Below are positions 49,100 through 60,184 of a stretch of DNA of 64,000 nucleotides, in pieces. Below the pieces are notes generated by a model. The model ran no database searches. It was not told the DNA's origin and saw nothing but the letters and a program-made list of their open reading frames with translations. The stretch is from Gnetum montanum (taxonomy: Eukaryota; Streptophyta; Gnetopsida; Gnetales; Gnetaceae). The stretch is from contig MNCI01004071.1 in NCBI GenBank assembly GCA_015680685.1, positions 161,174 through 225,173 of the forward strand. Direction: 5' to 3'. The translations under genes and the position numbers were made by a program. How positions within the stretch are numbered: position 1 is the stretch's first letter; the number at the start of each line of letters is the position of its first letter.

Positions 49100-49870
49100 T
49101 CCACAAATTTATCTAAGTGTTGGGACCATGCTCTCCACTACAGTAGAGCATAGTTAGCTTCAATGGCCAATCTTCTACAATTTTGTCTAAGTGTTTAAAC
49201 AATGTCAAAATTTGTAGAATTTTTCTAAGTGTTGTGCTACACTTAACACTATAGCTGCTATGCTTAAGAGCATAGCAAGCATAGCCAACACACAAATGGC
49301 TAGTTTTGCAGAATTTTTCTAAGTGTTGTGCTATGCTCGGCATTGTAACTGCTACGCTTTAGTACACTCGAGAGTGTAGAAAGTGTAGCTAACATACAAA
49401 TGGCTAATTTTGTAAAATTTCTCCAAGTGTTGTGTTATGCTCGACATTGTAACTACTACACTTGAGAGCATAGCAAGTGTAGCCAACACACAAATGACCA
49501 GTTTTGCAGAATTTTCCTAAGTGTTATGCTACGCTTGGCACTGTAGCTGCTACACTCGAGAGTGTAGTAAGCATAGCCAACACACAAATGGCCAATTTTG
49601 CAAAAATTTTCTAAGTGTTATGCTATGCTTTGCACTATACCTGCTACTCTCTACTATACTCACAAGCATAAAAAACACACAAATGGCCAATTTTGTAGAA
49701 ATTTTCAAAGTGTTGTGTTATGCTCTACACTGTACCTACTACGCTTTGCTATGCTCAAGAGTGTAGCAAGTGTAGCCAATACACAAATGGCTAGTTTTAT
49801 AGAATTATTCTAAGTTTTGTGCTGCTACACTTGCTACTATAGCTGCTACACTCTCCACTGTAGTTAATAT
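49100..49870 (+). repeat. Minisatellite of 94-104 bp units in the alpha U3
   Basis: The phrase CACAAATGGC recurs at 49291, 49395, 49489, 49583, 49678 and 49782, giving periods of 104, 94, 94, 95 and 104 bases. Each unit contains AAGTGTTGTGCTATGCTC and a GTAGC.AGCGTAGCCAAC-type part with partly inverted halves. Confidence 0.9.
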
Positions 49871-49931
49871 GGTCTTCCCACCTACCACATCACCACATGG
49901 TGCTTGATCCACATTTTTGGCTAACCCTAGC

Positions 49932-49941
49932 CCTATAAATA
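49932..49941 (+). promoter_or_regulatory. TATA box of the alpha LTR
   Basis: AGCCCTATAAATACCCC, conserved in beta (about 55134) and gamma (about 62313). Confidence 0.65.
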
Positions 49942-50795
49942 CCCCTAGATCCCCAACATTTTAGGGGTTGGTAGCTGGCACTTTCATTTGGCATTTAGCA
50001 CTTTGGCATCTTAGCACTTAGCTTCATGGGCGAATGAGACCCAGAGCACACCACACTGATAGAGAGGCATAGTTGCATCGCACAGTACACTCCAACCCCA
50101 TTATAGCCCTGCACTACATGGTACACTATGGCCCCATTACAGCTGTACATTGCATGGTATACCATAGCCCCACTGTAACTCTGTAAAACACCACAAGGTA
50201 CACCATAGCGACCAACCTAGTAGGCATGGTTCATCATGGTGAGTGCCATACTTCACAACCTGACACCACCGAAACTATGACTATGCTTTCACTGCACCTA
50301 TTGTACACTATGTACCTTCTAAGACCCTTCTAGAGTTAACTATGCTTTCATTTAGGGTAGTGTTCCATTTCTCTTTCCTGTTTCTAGCATTTGCTTGCAT
50401 TTTCCTTGCATCTTTTCTCACTTTCTCATGCATCTTCATGCTATACTATGCTTAGGCGGTAGTCTCCATGGGTTAACACCCTCATTTTGATCAAAACCCT
50501 TAGCTACAATCGCCACATTCCATGGATATGATCTATACTTAGCACCATGAAGCATTTCTTTGGCACTTAGTATCATTTCATGTCACTTGCATTTGCATTT
50601 CAGCTAACCACACCACCCCCAGTTACACCCACTACCCTGGTTGCAACCAACAAAGTTCCTATTCAATTGATAATACTATTTAGGGTGCTTTTCCTCCATT
50701 TCTAGCAAAGCCCTCATGTGAAGGTAAGGTTAAGGTTGTGCATCCATTAACCCCTTAGTGTTTCTAGCCATCAACGTTTTCAATCGTTACAATTT

Positions 50796-50813
50796 TAGAG
50801 CTAGAAGAATGGT
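50796..50813 (+). other. Primer-like site of element alpha (decayed)
   Basis: TAGAGCTAGAAGAATGGT aligns with TGGCATTAGAAGGAGGGC at 55879 in beta, both a few bases after the LTR end. I do not assign the tRNA. Confidence 0.5.
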
Positions 50814-51059
50814 CATTTCATTCCTTCCGTTGGGTCATTTTCTTGTGTGCTCTCTATACCCCTCGTCAGTGTAGATTGGACCTAGTTGTTGATTCCCATG
50901 GAACCTTGTAGGATGAAAGCTAAAGCATATCTATGGCACTTCAGCAAAACTCTATGTGCTTGGGAGAGTGTATTTGACCCTCAACATGAGAGTGTAGCTG
51001 GCTCTAGCGTAGCACCAAAGTTAGTCCTTGTTCAGTAGCATTTCTATAGTTAGCCATCT

Positions 51060-51300
51060 TTTGGCAATTCTGAAACTTAGCATTTTTTTTTTTTTACATT
51101 TTCATACTTAGCCATTTTTTCTACATTTTCATACTTAGCATTTTTTTTGCATTTTCACTTAGCCAAATTTTCTCAATTTCATACTTAACCAATTTTCTAT
51201 AGTTTTATACTTAGTTAATTTTTTGCAATTTCCAAAATCAGCCATTTTTTTGCTACTAGCAGACTTAGTCATTTTTTTGCAGTTTTTAGAGTTAGTCATC
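51060..51300 (+). repeat. T-rich tandem repeat in the alpha leader
   Basis: About eight copies of a 25-30 bp unit such as CATTTTCATACTTAGCATTT lie between the LTR and gag. A shorter version sits at 56150-56320 in beta. Confidence 0.75.
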
Positions 51301-51302
51301 TT

Positions 51303-53860
51303 TTGCAAACATTAACTCTCATAATCCAATCTGTGAACATGAATCTAGATCAATCTTGCATGTTGGTGTCTAACACATTTGACACCAAGATCCATCCAAA
51401 GTGTGTTGTGCTAAGCCACAAACAATACAATTTTGTTTGTGCCAAAATCCAAGCAAGATTACCAGTGGATTACCTTAACTTGAAGGAAAAATAGGACTAT
51501 GAACAAGTCCACTAGGATGGACAGAAGTACAACCCCTCCTTGTTCAACATAATTCTACTCATGGAGTTCCACCATAAGCTATTGTCCGAAATCATCCATG
51601 CAAGAAAGCATGAGCCAGGGACAACCTATAAGGAAGCCTCACAAAAGGAAGAAGATGAGTTTGAGGCCCACTCCAAACATGAGAGCCCCCTCTACACTGT
51701 CTTCCAACAATTGCTCCTGAGTACAAAGCCTCCTCAATTCAGTCCATCCATCCTCTCTGAGATGGTAACCATGTCAATTCAACCTTCCTTGCAAGTGACT
51801 ATTGCATTTTCCCAACCCTATGCTCACACAAGGACCACCTCCTAGCCCTAGACGATTCAAGCATCCTATGTCCTTCTTGTCTCATCAATGCCCACAATGT
51901 CCATCCAACCCACTTGTGTGTGGTCCACCTCAGTCACCATGCCCATCCCTCAGCCAACACATCAACTAAACCCATCCACTAGAATGTTAAACTAGCAATG
52001 ACCATCTACTATGATGTTAAACTAGAAATGATGGTTTGCTATGATGTTAAACTGGCAAACTCTGCAACCAATAATCTAACCCTATGCTATGCAACCAACA
52101 AAAGCCCAGATAATGCATTCTAGCTTATCCAAAGTTTGATGAAGGAGATCAACCAACTCAAAATTTCCTTCTTTGAAATCATCAAGGTGATGAACTTTTA
52201 CTAGGATAATCCCATAAGTCCTACGGTCCCACCCATGACTCTCCCAACTGTGGTCTAGCTACCTTAACTCACCAAGTACAATGGTAAAGGGGTTCCTAAC
52301 ACACACTTCATCACATTTCGATCCAAATGCTTGCTCATTCAAGCCTAGCCATAAGCCATCATGCATGTGTTCCCCATGTCACTCACTAGAAAGGCCTTAG
52401 ACTAGTATCATGTGCTACCTAAGGCCTCAATCTATTCTTTGGAGGATCTCATAAGCTAGTTTGTGACACACTTCAAGTACAACCTGAATCCTAAAAAAAC
52501 CCTCAACCAACTCATGCAAGTCAAGCAAGGACCCCTAAAGTTTGTGCCAAAATTCCTTGAATGTTGAAATGTCGCATTAAGCAAAATTCATGAATCCCTA
52601 GCAAAGATGCACCTACTAGCCATCTTCAAGGGTGCAGTGAATGACTTCATCAAGTTCAAACTGTACTACCTAGCCCAAAAGTCTCTAAGCCAAGCCTTTG
52701 CCCAAATGAAGGGCATAGAAGAGGAAACCCAAGCCAATAATTACCTAGCCTACATGGCCTACAAAAACCAACATGTGTGTAGGAAAAATGCAACAATGAA
52801 AATAGTGGCTGTAAGCACAAAATCAACCAATTAAGGCCCGATGGCTAAGCTGCCCAAGGCCTTAGCTCACAAAGCCACCAACTTTGGCACCAACTCACCT
52901 ACATCAATAGGGGCTGCCACAAGGCCCAACTTTGAGTGCAAGGATCACTCAAAGTATACACTACTACTGATGGAATCCTTTGAATTGCTGGAGCAACTCC
53001 TAAAAGCCAAGAGAATCTAATAAAAACATGTATTAGAGATTTCCCACTAAAAACATGATAGGTACTATGAACTACTAAGGAACCCCACCTCAGTAGTACC
53101 AAACAAGCCCACGGTCCCACAACACTTCAAGTTGGACCAATACTGTCATTACCACTAGATGTTTGGTCACGGTATAGACAACTATTGTGCTTTTCAATAT
53201 GACCTACAAAGAATGATAGAATGGGGTCAACTGGTGCTCACTGCAATGAGCCAATCCAATGCAGATGATGCTCCCTACATCATAAACTCCATCAACATAG
53301 GTGGCAAGTCTAAACCTATGCAAAAACCTTTTATGATATGCATGCCTCTTAGCAAATCAAGGATCCTCTTAGCCTCCACAAGGAAGAGGCCCTCCTTTAT
53401 TATCAAAGTGCCACCTTGGGCACCCACAACACCCTTTGTGATCAAGGTCCCATAGCAACCATCCACTAAGACATTAAATCGGCAATCAAACCAATCATCT
53501 ACTAAGATGTTAAACTAACATGACATAGCAACAACAACCACTAAGAAACCTTTCATCATCAAGGTACCACAACAAGTTGGCCCCGCAAAAACTCCTAAAC
53601 AATTGTTTGTCATAAGGGTGCCACAATGTGATGGCCCCTCACCTACCTAAATCCCAACAGTGGGTAACATCTCAATCTCTCCTTCTTCAAGGGCCAACCT
53701 CACTTGCAACCTGGGTAGGCCTAACAAATGGTAATTCAAGAGGATGAACGAGCACCTCGCAACCCCCATGGCCGAAGTAAAGGCCACAACCAGTAAGCAA
53801 CAACTGAGCACTGGGGTCCCTAACCCCAAGCAGGCCAAGCAAGCCAAGTCCAAATCCCCT
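51303..53860 (+). pseudogene. gag of element alpha
   Basis: Open pieces at 51303-51494 (LVSNTFDTKIHPKCVVLSHK), 51540-51845 and 52607-52834 are joined by stops and frameshifts. The capsid part near 52280-52600 reads LTKYNGKGVPNTHFITFRSK, FPMSLTRKALD, LPKASIYSLEDLI, FVTHFKYNLNPKKTLNQLM and KQGPLKFVPKFLE, a clear Ty3/gypsy (Tat-like) retrotrans_gag. Near 53140-53215 a zinc-finger-like YCHYH...GHGIDNYCAFQYDLQ follows. The 21-bp TGCTA...TAGCA repeat interrupts it at 51975-52060 and 53462-53525. Dead copy. Confidence 0.8.
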
Positions 53861-54480
53861 CTATGAGAGATCCATCTCTAAAGTTGCATGGAGGATGTCA
53901 AGGCCAACAAAACAATTGATGACAATGACTTTGTAGCTACACTAACCCAGGTGAAACAAACACTCAAGCAAAAGAACATAATGTTGAGCTTGTACGAGCT
54001 AGTCATGACCTCATCTACTCATCACTAAGCATTGTCCTGGATGTTGTCCTCCATTCCTATTATCGAGGACATCCCTACAAATGATAACACCATTCGTACA
54101 ATGATGTTGCCCTCTACACCACAAGAATCAAGTTCAACATCCCTAGTGTTTTGTAATGATGTAGTCAAGGTCAACCCCAAATGAGGGAAGGTTACTGCAA
54201 CTCCACTATCCATTAGCATATGTGTTGAGTAGTGCATGACCTAGAGCGTTCATGTCAATGATGGTGCAGCAAAAAATGTAGTCCTATACTCTATCATCGA
54301 CAAGCTAGGCCTGGTAGACGAAATCAGACCAACAAAAGCTATGTATCTAAAATCCTTCAATGGATCATGTGTTACCATCAAGGGTAAAATCAACTTAGCC
54401 TTCACGGCAAGAGAGCAATTCCCCAATAGTGCAAATTTCATTGTCATAGAGGAGATGTTAGGCTTCAACTTGATCCTGGG
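53860..54480 (+). pseudogene. Protease of element alpha, N-terminal part
   Basis: VHVNDGAAKNVVLYSIIDKLGL (54250 on) is the retropepsin active-site region (D-G-A), then IRPTKAMYLKSFNGSC, INLAFTAREQF and EEMLGFNLILG. The sequence stops at ILG, where beta is inserted. The other half (KPWLA, ISSPIHQE) is at 62995. The preceding segment (53860-54250) is a Lys/Thr-rich linker. Confidence 0.82.
54476..54480 (+). other. Left target-site duplication of element beta (CTGGG)
   Basis: CTGGG here and CTAGG at 62990-62994 differ by one transition. Confidence 0.8.
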
Positions 54481-54649
54481 TGAAACACCACAAAATTTTT
54501 GGATCTCAACATCTCAACTGCAAATATGGCTAAATTTCAAAATGATGGCACTTTGCCCATATTTTTCCAAGTGTTGAGTGTAGTCAGCTTCAACTGCCAG
54601 ATTTGCAAAATTTCTCCAAATGTCAGAACAATGGCACTTTCTACACCCT

Positions 54650-54960
54650 GTTACGTTGTGTTCCATAGCGCACTGTTACACTGCATTGCATAGCACACTA
54701 TTACGCTGCATAGCGTAGCGGAGCATAATACCCTATTACACTATGTAGCGTAGCATAGTGTAACACCCTATTACGCTGCATAGCATAGCATAGCGTAACA
54801 CCCTGCTACGCTACATAACACATTATTATGTTATGTAACACATTATTATGTTGTGTAACACATTGTTACGCTTCGTAACACACTGTTACACCATGTTATG
54901 CTACATAACACTTGGTTATGCTATGTAACAACCATGTCTACTACAGCGTAGCACCATGTC
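54650..54960 (+). repeat. Palindromic GTTACGCTACGTAGCGTAAC-type array, beta U3
   Basis: Units such as CACTATTACGCTGCATAGCGTAG and CACCCTGCTACGCTACATAAC alternate so that either strand reads nearly the same. The undecayed unit would be the self-complementary GTTACGCTACGTAGCGTAAC. Variants arise by CpG-type transitions. The same array lies at 61855-62110. Confidence 0.85.
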
Positions 54961-55093
54961 CAACATTGTAGCCAATGTCCCGTGTCCCACGTGTAACACG
55001 GGATGAGCACAATAGACAGTAACAACCAACGTCCTATGTCCCATGTGTAACATGGGATGAGTGTAGCAGACATCATGGTCCCACCCACCGCAC

Positions 55094-55106
55094 TGCCACG
55101 TGGCAC
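55094..55106 (+). promoter_or_regulatory. G-box (GCCACGTGGC) upstream of TATA in the beta LTR
   Basis: The palindrome GCCACGTGGC contains the CACGTG core, about 30 bases before the TATA box. It is mutated in gamma (GGCATGTGGC) and alpha (CACATGGTGC). A bZIP/bHLH site is known for this core; binding here is inference. Confidence 0.5.
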
Positions 55107-55131
55107 CTAATCTGCATTTTAGACTAACCTG

Positions 55132-55142
55132 AGCTCTATAAA
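55132..55142 (+). promoter_or_regulatory. TATA box of the beta LTR
   Basis: AGCTCTATAAATACCCC, conserved with alpha and gamma. Confidence 0.65.
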
Positions 55143-55878
55143 TACCCCTACGTCTTCTTTTGAAAAAAGGGAGGGAGAAGGAAAAGGAGGGAGGCTTCCA
55201 TTTCTTCACCAACAAGGCAGTTGGCACTTCCATTTTTGGCATTGGGCATTTTGAAACCCTGGCACATAGCTCCATGGGTGAACAAGACCCAAAGCACACC
55301 ACACCAATAGAGAGGCACATCTACACCACATGTTACACTATAGCCCCATTGCAGCCCAATGGAACATCACATCATACTAACCCAATATACATAGTTCAAC
55401 ACAGTGAGCACCATACTTCATAGCCTAACACCACTGAGGTTGTGACTATGCTTCCACTACACCTATTATACATTGTGTATACCTTTGTGAATTAGCTACA
55501 CTCCCTCTTTTGGGGCAACACACTACTGTTCTCAAATATTTTTACATTTCTCAACCATTTTTCTCTAGTATTTAGTGAAATGCTTGCATTTTCTGCTTTT
55601 TCATACATATTTGCATGTTTACATTACTATTCTCAAGTTGGGGCACCCTGCTATGCTCTAGCTTTCCTGGACCTTATGCCTGCATGTAACGTAATATAAA
55701 CCCTTTTCATACATAGTTGTTTTAACACCACATAAGTCCCTGTATGATTAACAAGACCGTTCAAAGAACCCTATCTCCATTTTCTCTAGCACGGCCCTCG
55801 CACGGATCCAGGGTTAGGCTATATTCTTGATAACCTCTCAGTGTTACAGCCATCAACATTTTCAGACGTAATAGTTTT

Positions 55879-55896
55879 TGGCATTAGAAGGAGGGC
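55879..55896 (+). other. Primer-like site of element beta
   Basis: TGGCATTAGAAGGAGGGC, five bases after the LTR end, begins with the TGG expected of a tRNA 3'-CCA match. The tRNA is not assigned. Confidence 0.6.
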
Positions 55897-55919
55897 CAGA
55901 TCTAAGTTTGTGTCAAGTA

Positions 55920-56320
55920 TCATTTTTGACTCTCACGACTTGTTCTGTATAGCGTATCAGCTTCACCACATGCAGCGTAGTAGGATGGTACATGGCACAG
56001 TGTAGCAGGGTGGTATATGGCATAGCGTAGCAAGCATACACTATGTAGCGTAGTGTAGCGTAGCACACTATGGCACTACAGTGCAGCATAGCGCTACAGT
56101 GCAACACCCTAAGCTACAGTGTAACACCCTGTTACGCTACACCAAAGTTGATCATTTTTAAAAGTTTTCATACTTAGCATTTTTTCTACATTTTCATACT
56201 TAGCATTTTTTTCTGCATTGTTACACTTAGCCATTTTCTATATTTCTATACTTGGCCATTTCCTTGCTACTGATAGACTTAGTCATTTTTCCGTTGTTTT
56301 CAAAGTTAGCCATTTTCTAC
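55920..56320 (+). repeat. Leader of element beta with GCGTAGC repeats and T-rich repeat
   Basis: 55945-56150 repeats AGCGTAG and CTACAGTGYAACACCC phrases. 56150-56320 repeats CATTTTCATACTTAGC. The first block is absent at the same place in alpha. Confidence 0.7.
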
Positions 56321-56349
56321 AACTAGAAACTCTCACAACCTAATCTATG

Positions 56350-59200
56350 AATATGAATCCAGATCAACCTTCCACATTGGTGTCTAACACATTTGATACC
56401 ACAATTTAGCCAAAGCATGCCGCATTAAGCCATGAACAATAAAAAAAATTGCTAAAATCTAAGCAAGACTACCAGTGGATTACCTCAATTTAGAGGCAAA
56501 ACAGGACTATGAACGAGTCCACCAGAATAGATGGGAGTATAACCCCTCCTTGTTTGACATAATCTCACTCACGGAGTCCTACCACCAGTTGTTGTCCCAA
56601 CTCATCTATGAAAATAAGCATGATGCAAGAACAACCTACGAGGAAGCCTCACAGAAGGAGGAAGATTAGTTTGAGGCCCACTCCAAGCATGAGAGCCCCC
56701 TCCACACTATCTTACAACAACCACTCCCTAGTACAGCCCCTCCTTGGTTTGGTCCACCCACCCCCTCCAAGATGGTGACCATGCCAATTCAGCCTTCTTC
56801 GCAAGAAACTAATGCATTTTCCCAATACTATGCTCATGCAGGGACCACCTCCCAGCCCTGAACAACTTAGGCATCCTACATTCTGCCTGTCTCATCAGTG
56901 TATGTGGTGTCCATCCAACCCATCCATGTGTGGCCCACTCCAATCACCGCATCCATCACTCATCCAATACATCAACAATCATCTGCTATGACGTTAAACT
57001 AGCAACACTCGTCTGCTACAACATTAAACTAGCAAACTCTACAATCAAGTATTCAACCCCTTGCTATCCAACCAATACAATCCCAACCAATGCAACTAGT
57101 TGGCACATCCCCAAGCTTGGATCAAGCATTCTAGCTAATCCAAAGCTTAACGAAGGAGATCAACTAACTTAAGGCTACCTCCTCCGACACCATCAAGGTG
57201 GTGGAATTCTATGGAGACAACTCCATAAGTCCTATGGAACCACCCCTAACTCTTCCAACTAGGGCCTAACTACCTCAATTTACCAAGTAAAATGGATAAG
57301 GGGATCCTATTGTGCACTTGGTCACATTTCGATCTAAATGCCTACTCCTTCAAGCTTGGCCACATGCCACCATACGTGTCTTTCCCATGTCACTCAATGG
57401 CAAGGCCTTAGACTAGTATTGTGTGTTACCCAATGCCTCAATCTCCTCTTTGGAGGATCTCATAGGAAAGTTTGTGATGCACTTCAGGTACAACCTAAAG
57501 CCTAAAGCAATCCTCGGCCAACTGATGCAAGTTAAGTAGGGGCTCTAGAGCCCGTGTCAAAATTCCTTCAACGTTGGAATGTTGCATTGAGTGAAATGCA
57601 TGAACCCTTAGTGGAGAAACACCTACTAGCTATCTTAAAGATGCAGTGAATCACTTCATCAAGTCCAAATTGTATTATCTAGCCCCAAAGTCTCTTAGCT
57701 AAGCCTTTTCCCAAACAAAATGCATAGAGGAAGCAGTGCAAGCTAGCAATGATCCAACCTATGTGCCCTACAGAAACCAACATGCTTACAAGAAAAACAC
57801 AACAGTGATAACAATAGCCACAAGCACAAAAGCAACCAACTGGGGCCCAATAGCTAAGCAGACCAAGGCCCTAGCTAACAAAACCATCAATTCTAGCACC
57901 AACTCACCTACATTGACACGGGCTACCCCAAGGTCCAACTTTCAGTGCAAGGACTACTCAAAGTATACACCACTACTAGTGCAACCCTCTGAACTACTAG
58001 AGAAACTATAGAAAGCTAGGAAAATCCAACATAAACACGTATCAACAATTACCTACCAAAAACAAGATAGGCACTGCAAACTACAAAGGAACCCTACTTT
58101 GGCAGTGCCAAATGAACCCCCAGTTCCACAACACTTCAAGCTAGACCAATACTGTCATTACCACCAATTGGCTAGTCATAGTACAAACAACTATCATGCT
58201 TTGTAGGATGACTTGCAGAGAACGATAGAACGTGGCCAACTAGTGATCAACACGATGAGTCAATCCAACACAGATGATGCCTCCTATGTCATAAATTCCA
58301 TTAGTATAGGTGGTAAGGCTAAACATACATAAAAACCTTTTGTGATCCATGTGCCTCCCAGCAAGGCAAGGGTTCCCTCCATCTCCACAAGCAAGAGGCC
58401 TCCCTTTGTTATCAAAGTGCCACCTCAGGCACACACAACACCCCTTGTGGTCAAAGTTCCATAACAACCGTCCACTAAGACGTTAAACTAGCATGATGCA
58501 ACAACAACCACTAAGCAACCTTTCTTTATCAAGGTACCACAACAAGTTGACTACAAAACAACTCTGCCTGAATTACCATTTTTCATAAGGATGCCACAAC
58601 ATGATGGCCCCTCACCTACCTAAACCCCAACAACAAGCAATGTCTCAATCTCCCCTCCCTCAAGGGTCGACCCCACTAGCAACCCAAGTAGGCCTACCAA
58701 ATGGCAGCACAAGAAGACAAATGAGCACCTCGCAACCCCCATGGCTGAAGGAAAAGCCATAACTAACAAGCAACAACCAAACACTGGGGCCTCTCCCCCA
58801 AACAAGCTAAGAAAACCAAGCCCAAGTCCCCTCCGCGAGAGATCTGTCTCTTAAGCCACATGGAGGAAGTCAAAGCCAACACAATAGCTAATGACAAGGA
58901 CTTTGTAGCTGCAATAACCCAAGTGAAACAAATGCTCAAAAAAGAACACAACATTGAACTTGTGTGACCTAGTCATGACCTCATCTACTCACCGCCAAGC
59001 CTTGGCCCAAATGTTGGCCTCCATTCCTATTACGGAGGACATCCCCACAGATAAGGCATCCATCCATGCAATAATGTTTCCCCCTACATAACAAGAATTG
59101 GGTTCAAAAACCATAGACTTTCGGGATGATGCAGTCAAAGTCAACTCTAAACGAGGGGAGGTCACTATAGCTCCACTATCCATTAGCATTCATGTTGCGT
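56350..59200 (+). pseudogene. gag of element beta
   Basis: Parallel to alpha. The open frame 56475-56669 (MDYLNLEAKQDYERVHQNRW) overlaps the start. The capsid part follows near 57270-57560 (FPMSLNGKALD, FVMHFRYNLKPKAILGQLMQ). The frame 57736-58011 carries KNTTVITIATSTKATNWGP, and then the finger-like DQYCHYHQLASHSTNNYHA (58148 on) has changed Cys/His residues. The linker is rich in Lys/Pro/Thr. Interrupted by the 21-bp repeat at 56979-57035 and 58474-58500. Many stops, so not functional. Confidence 0.78.
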
Positions 59201-59720
59201 AGTGCACAATCTGCAAAGTGCATGTTGATGATTGTGTAGCAACAAACGTAGTCCTGTACTCCGTCATCAACAAACTAGGTCTTGCAGATGAAATCAGGCC
59301 AACCAAAACCATGTATCTAAAATCATTCAATAGATCATGTGTCATAGTTAGGGGTACAATCAACTTAGCCTTTGTGGTAGGAGAGCAATTCCCCACTAAT
59401 GTATATTTCACTGTCATAGAGGAGATGCCAGGTTTCAACATGATTCTAGACAGGCCTTGTCTATCCCAACTAAAGGCCATCTCCTCTCCCATCCACTAAG
59501 AAATCTACCTTCCATATGAAGGTGGTCAAGTTATCATCCATGGTGATAACACTTCCTCTTCGATTATCCATGACATAGACATGGCGTAAATTTTGAAAGA
59601 GGAGATTCTTAGTGATACAACTACGGCAACCAACACACCACCTAATACTAACAAACCTAAATGAGTGGTTGAAGCCAACAACCTCCCAGAGGACCCTAAG
59701 CCTTGCACACCTCCTAATCC
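59200..59720 (+). pseudogene. Protease of element beta
   Basis: The open frame 59218-59499 reads HVDDCVATNVVLYSVINKLGL (active site D-D-C, Gly changed to Cys), IRPTKTMYLKSFNRS, INLAFVVGEQF and FNMILDRPCLSQLKAISSPIH ('ILGRPWL' changed to ILDRPCL). It continues after a stop with YEGGQVIIHGDN. With the glycine of the active-site triplet lost, it is inactive. The last coding phrases are at about 59720, and no RT follows. Confidence 0.82.
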
Positions 59721-60118
59721 ACACTAGGTTAGGACACAACTACATGATCAAGACTTTTCCTTGGCCAAAAACATGTTATGCACTAGTTCACCCCTTGCCT
59801 CCATTGGTCATGCATTTTTGGTTTTTTATTGGGTTGCGTTTGTTCATGCATCTACATTTCACCTACTTGCCTATTTTACACACTACTTTGCTTTGTTTAC
59901 TCATTTCTACTTTTTTTACACATCCATCTACTTAGCTTATGCATTGCATTTGAAAAAACTACAAAAACACATGGCCCAAAAAGGTCTTAAACTAGCCTAT
60001 GGCCCAGAACGGCCTAAAACTATCACTTTTTGCATTACTTTCCTTTCATTCATCCACTTTAACTCTATTTACAGTAGGTGTTGCTTGATTTTTTTTCTTT
60101 CTAGTTGATTTTTTGTAG

Positions 60119-60175
60119 GATCTTGCAGGCACATAGCATGACCATGCATGCAGCATTTCACCTTACATAAGCAAG
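60119..60175 (+). other. Candidate 57-nt mini-exon in element beta
   Basis: Preceded by a pyrimidine-rich run ending TTTTTTGTAG and followed by GTAAGC after GCAAG. The alpha copy (63785-63841) is also exactly 57 nt, preceded by TTTTTACAG and followed by GTAAGC. One frame is fully open in alpha and has a single CAA-to-TAA change in beta. A matching acceptor-like TTGTGTTTGCAG ends at 60694. Confidence 0.45.
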
Positions 60176-60184
60176 GTAAGCACC

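Larger units (their letters stand above)
49028..50791 (+). repeat. 5' LTR of element alpha (about 1.76 kb)
   Basis: Starts TGAAACACC and ends CGTTACA, homologous to LTRs at 54481 and 61620. It is longer because U3 holds a minisatellite (49100-49870). TATA (CCCTATAAATACCCC) near 49932. The primer-like site follows at 50796. Confidence 0.8.
49028..54480 (+). mobile_element. Element alpha, left segment: LTR, leader, gag, protease
   Basis: Begins with an LTR (TGAAACACCACAA), followed by a primer-like site, a T-rich repeat leader, gag and the protease N-terminal part. It is interrupted at 54481 by element beta and resumes at 62990. Left flank is TATCT (49023-49027); the right end is outside the window. 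Relative beta has the same order, and neither shows RT or integrase. Confidence 0.8.
54481..55873 (+). repeat. 5' LTR of element beta
   Basis: Starts TGAAACACCACAAAA. U3 holds a dense GCTACGTAGC/GTAAC-type array (54650-54950), two copies of a TCCCRTGTCCCAYGTGTAAC unit (54975-55070), a G-box (55096) and TATA (55134). It ends CAGACGTAATA. Confidence 0.88.

Noticed and set aside
49100-49870. Possible CRISPR-like array
   Set aside because: Adjacent units are contiguous and similar throughout, with no constant repeat and unique spacer pattern, and the context is a plant LTR.
54916-55320. 134-codon minus-strand ORF, also present at 62095-62499
   Set aside because: The two copies match only because both lie in the LTRs of the same element. 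They cross the TATA box and repeat arrays and match no protein family.
59761-60108. 115-codon frame with hydrophobic stretch after beta's protease
   Set aside because: Low-complexity T-rich sequence. The homologous part of alpha (63300-63700) does not keep the frame.
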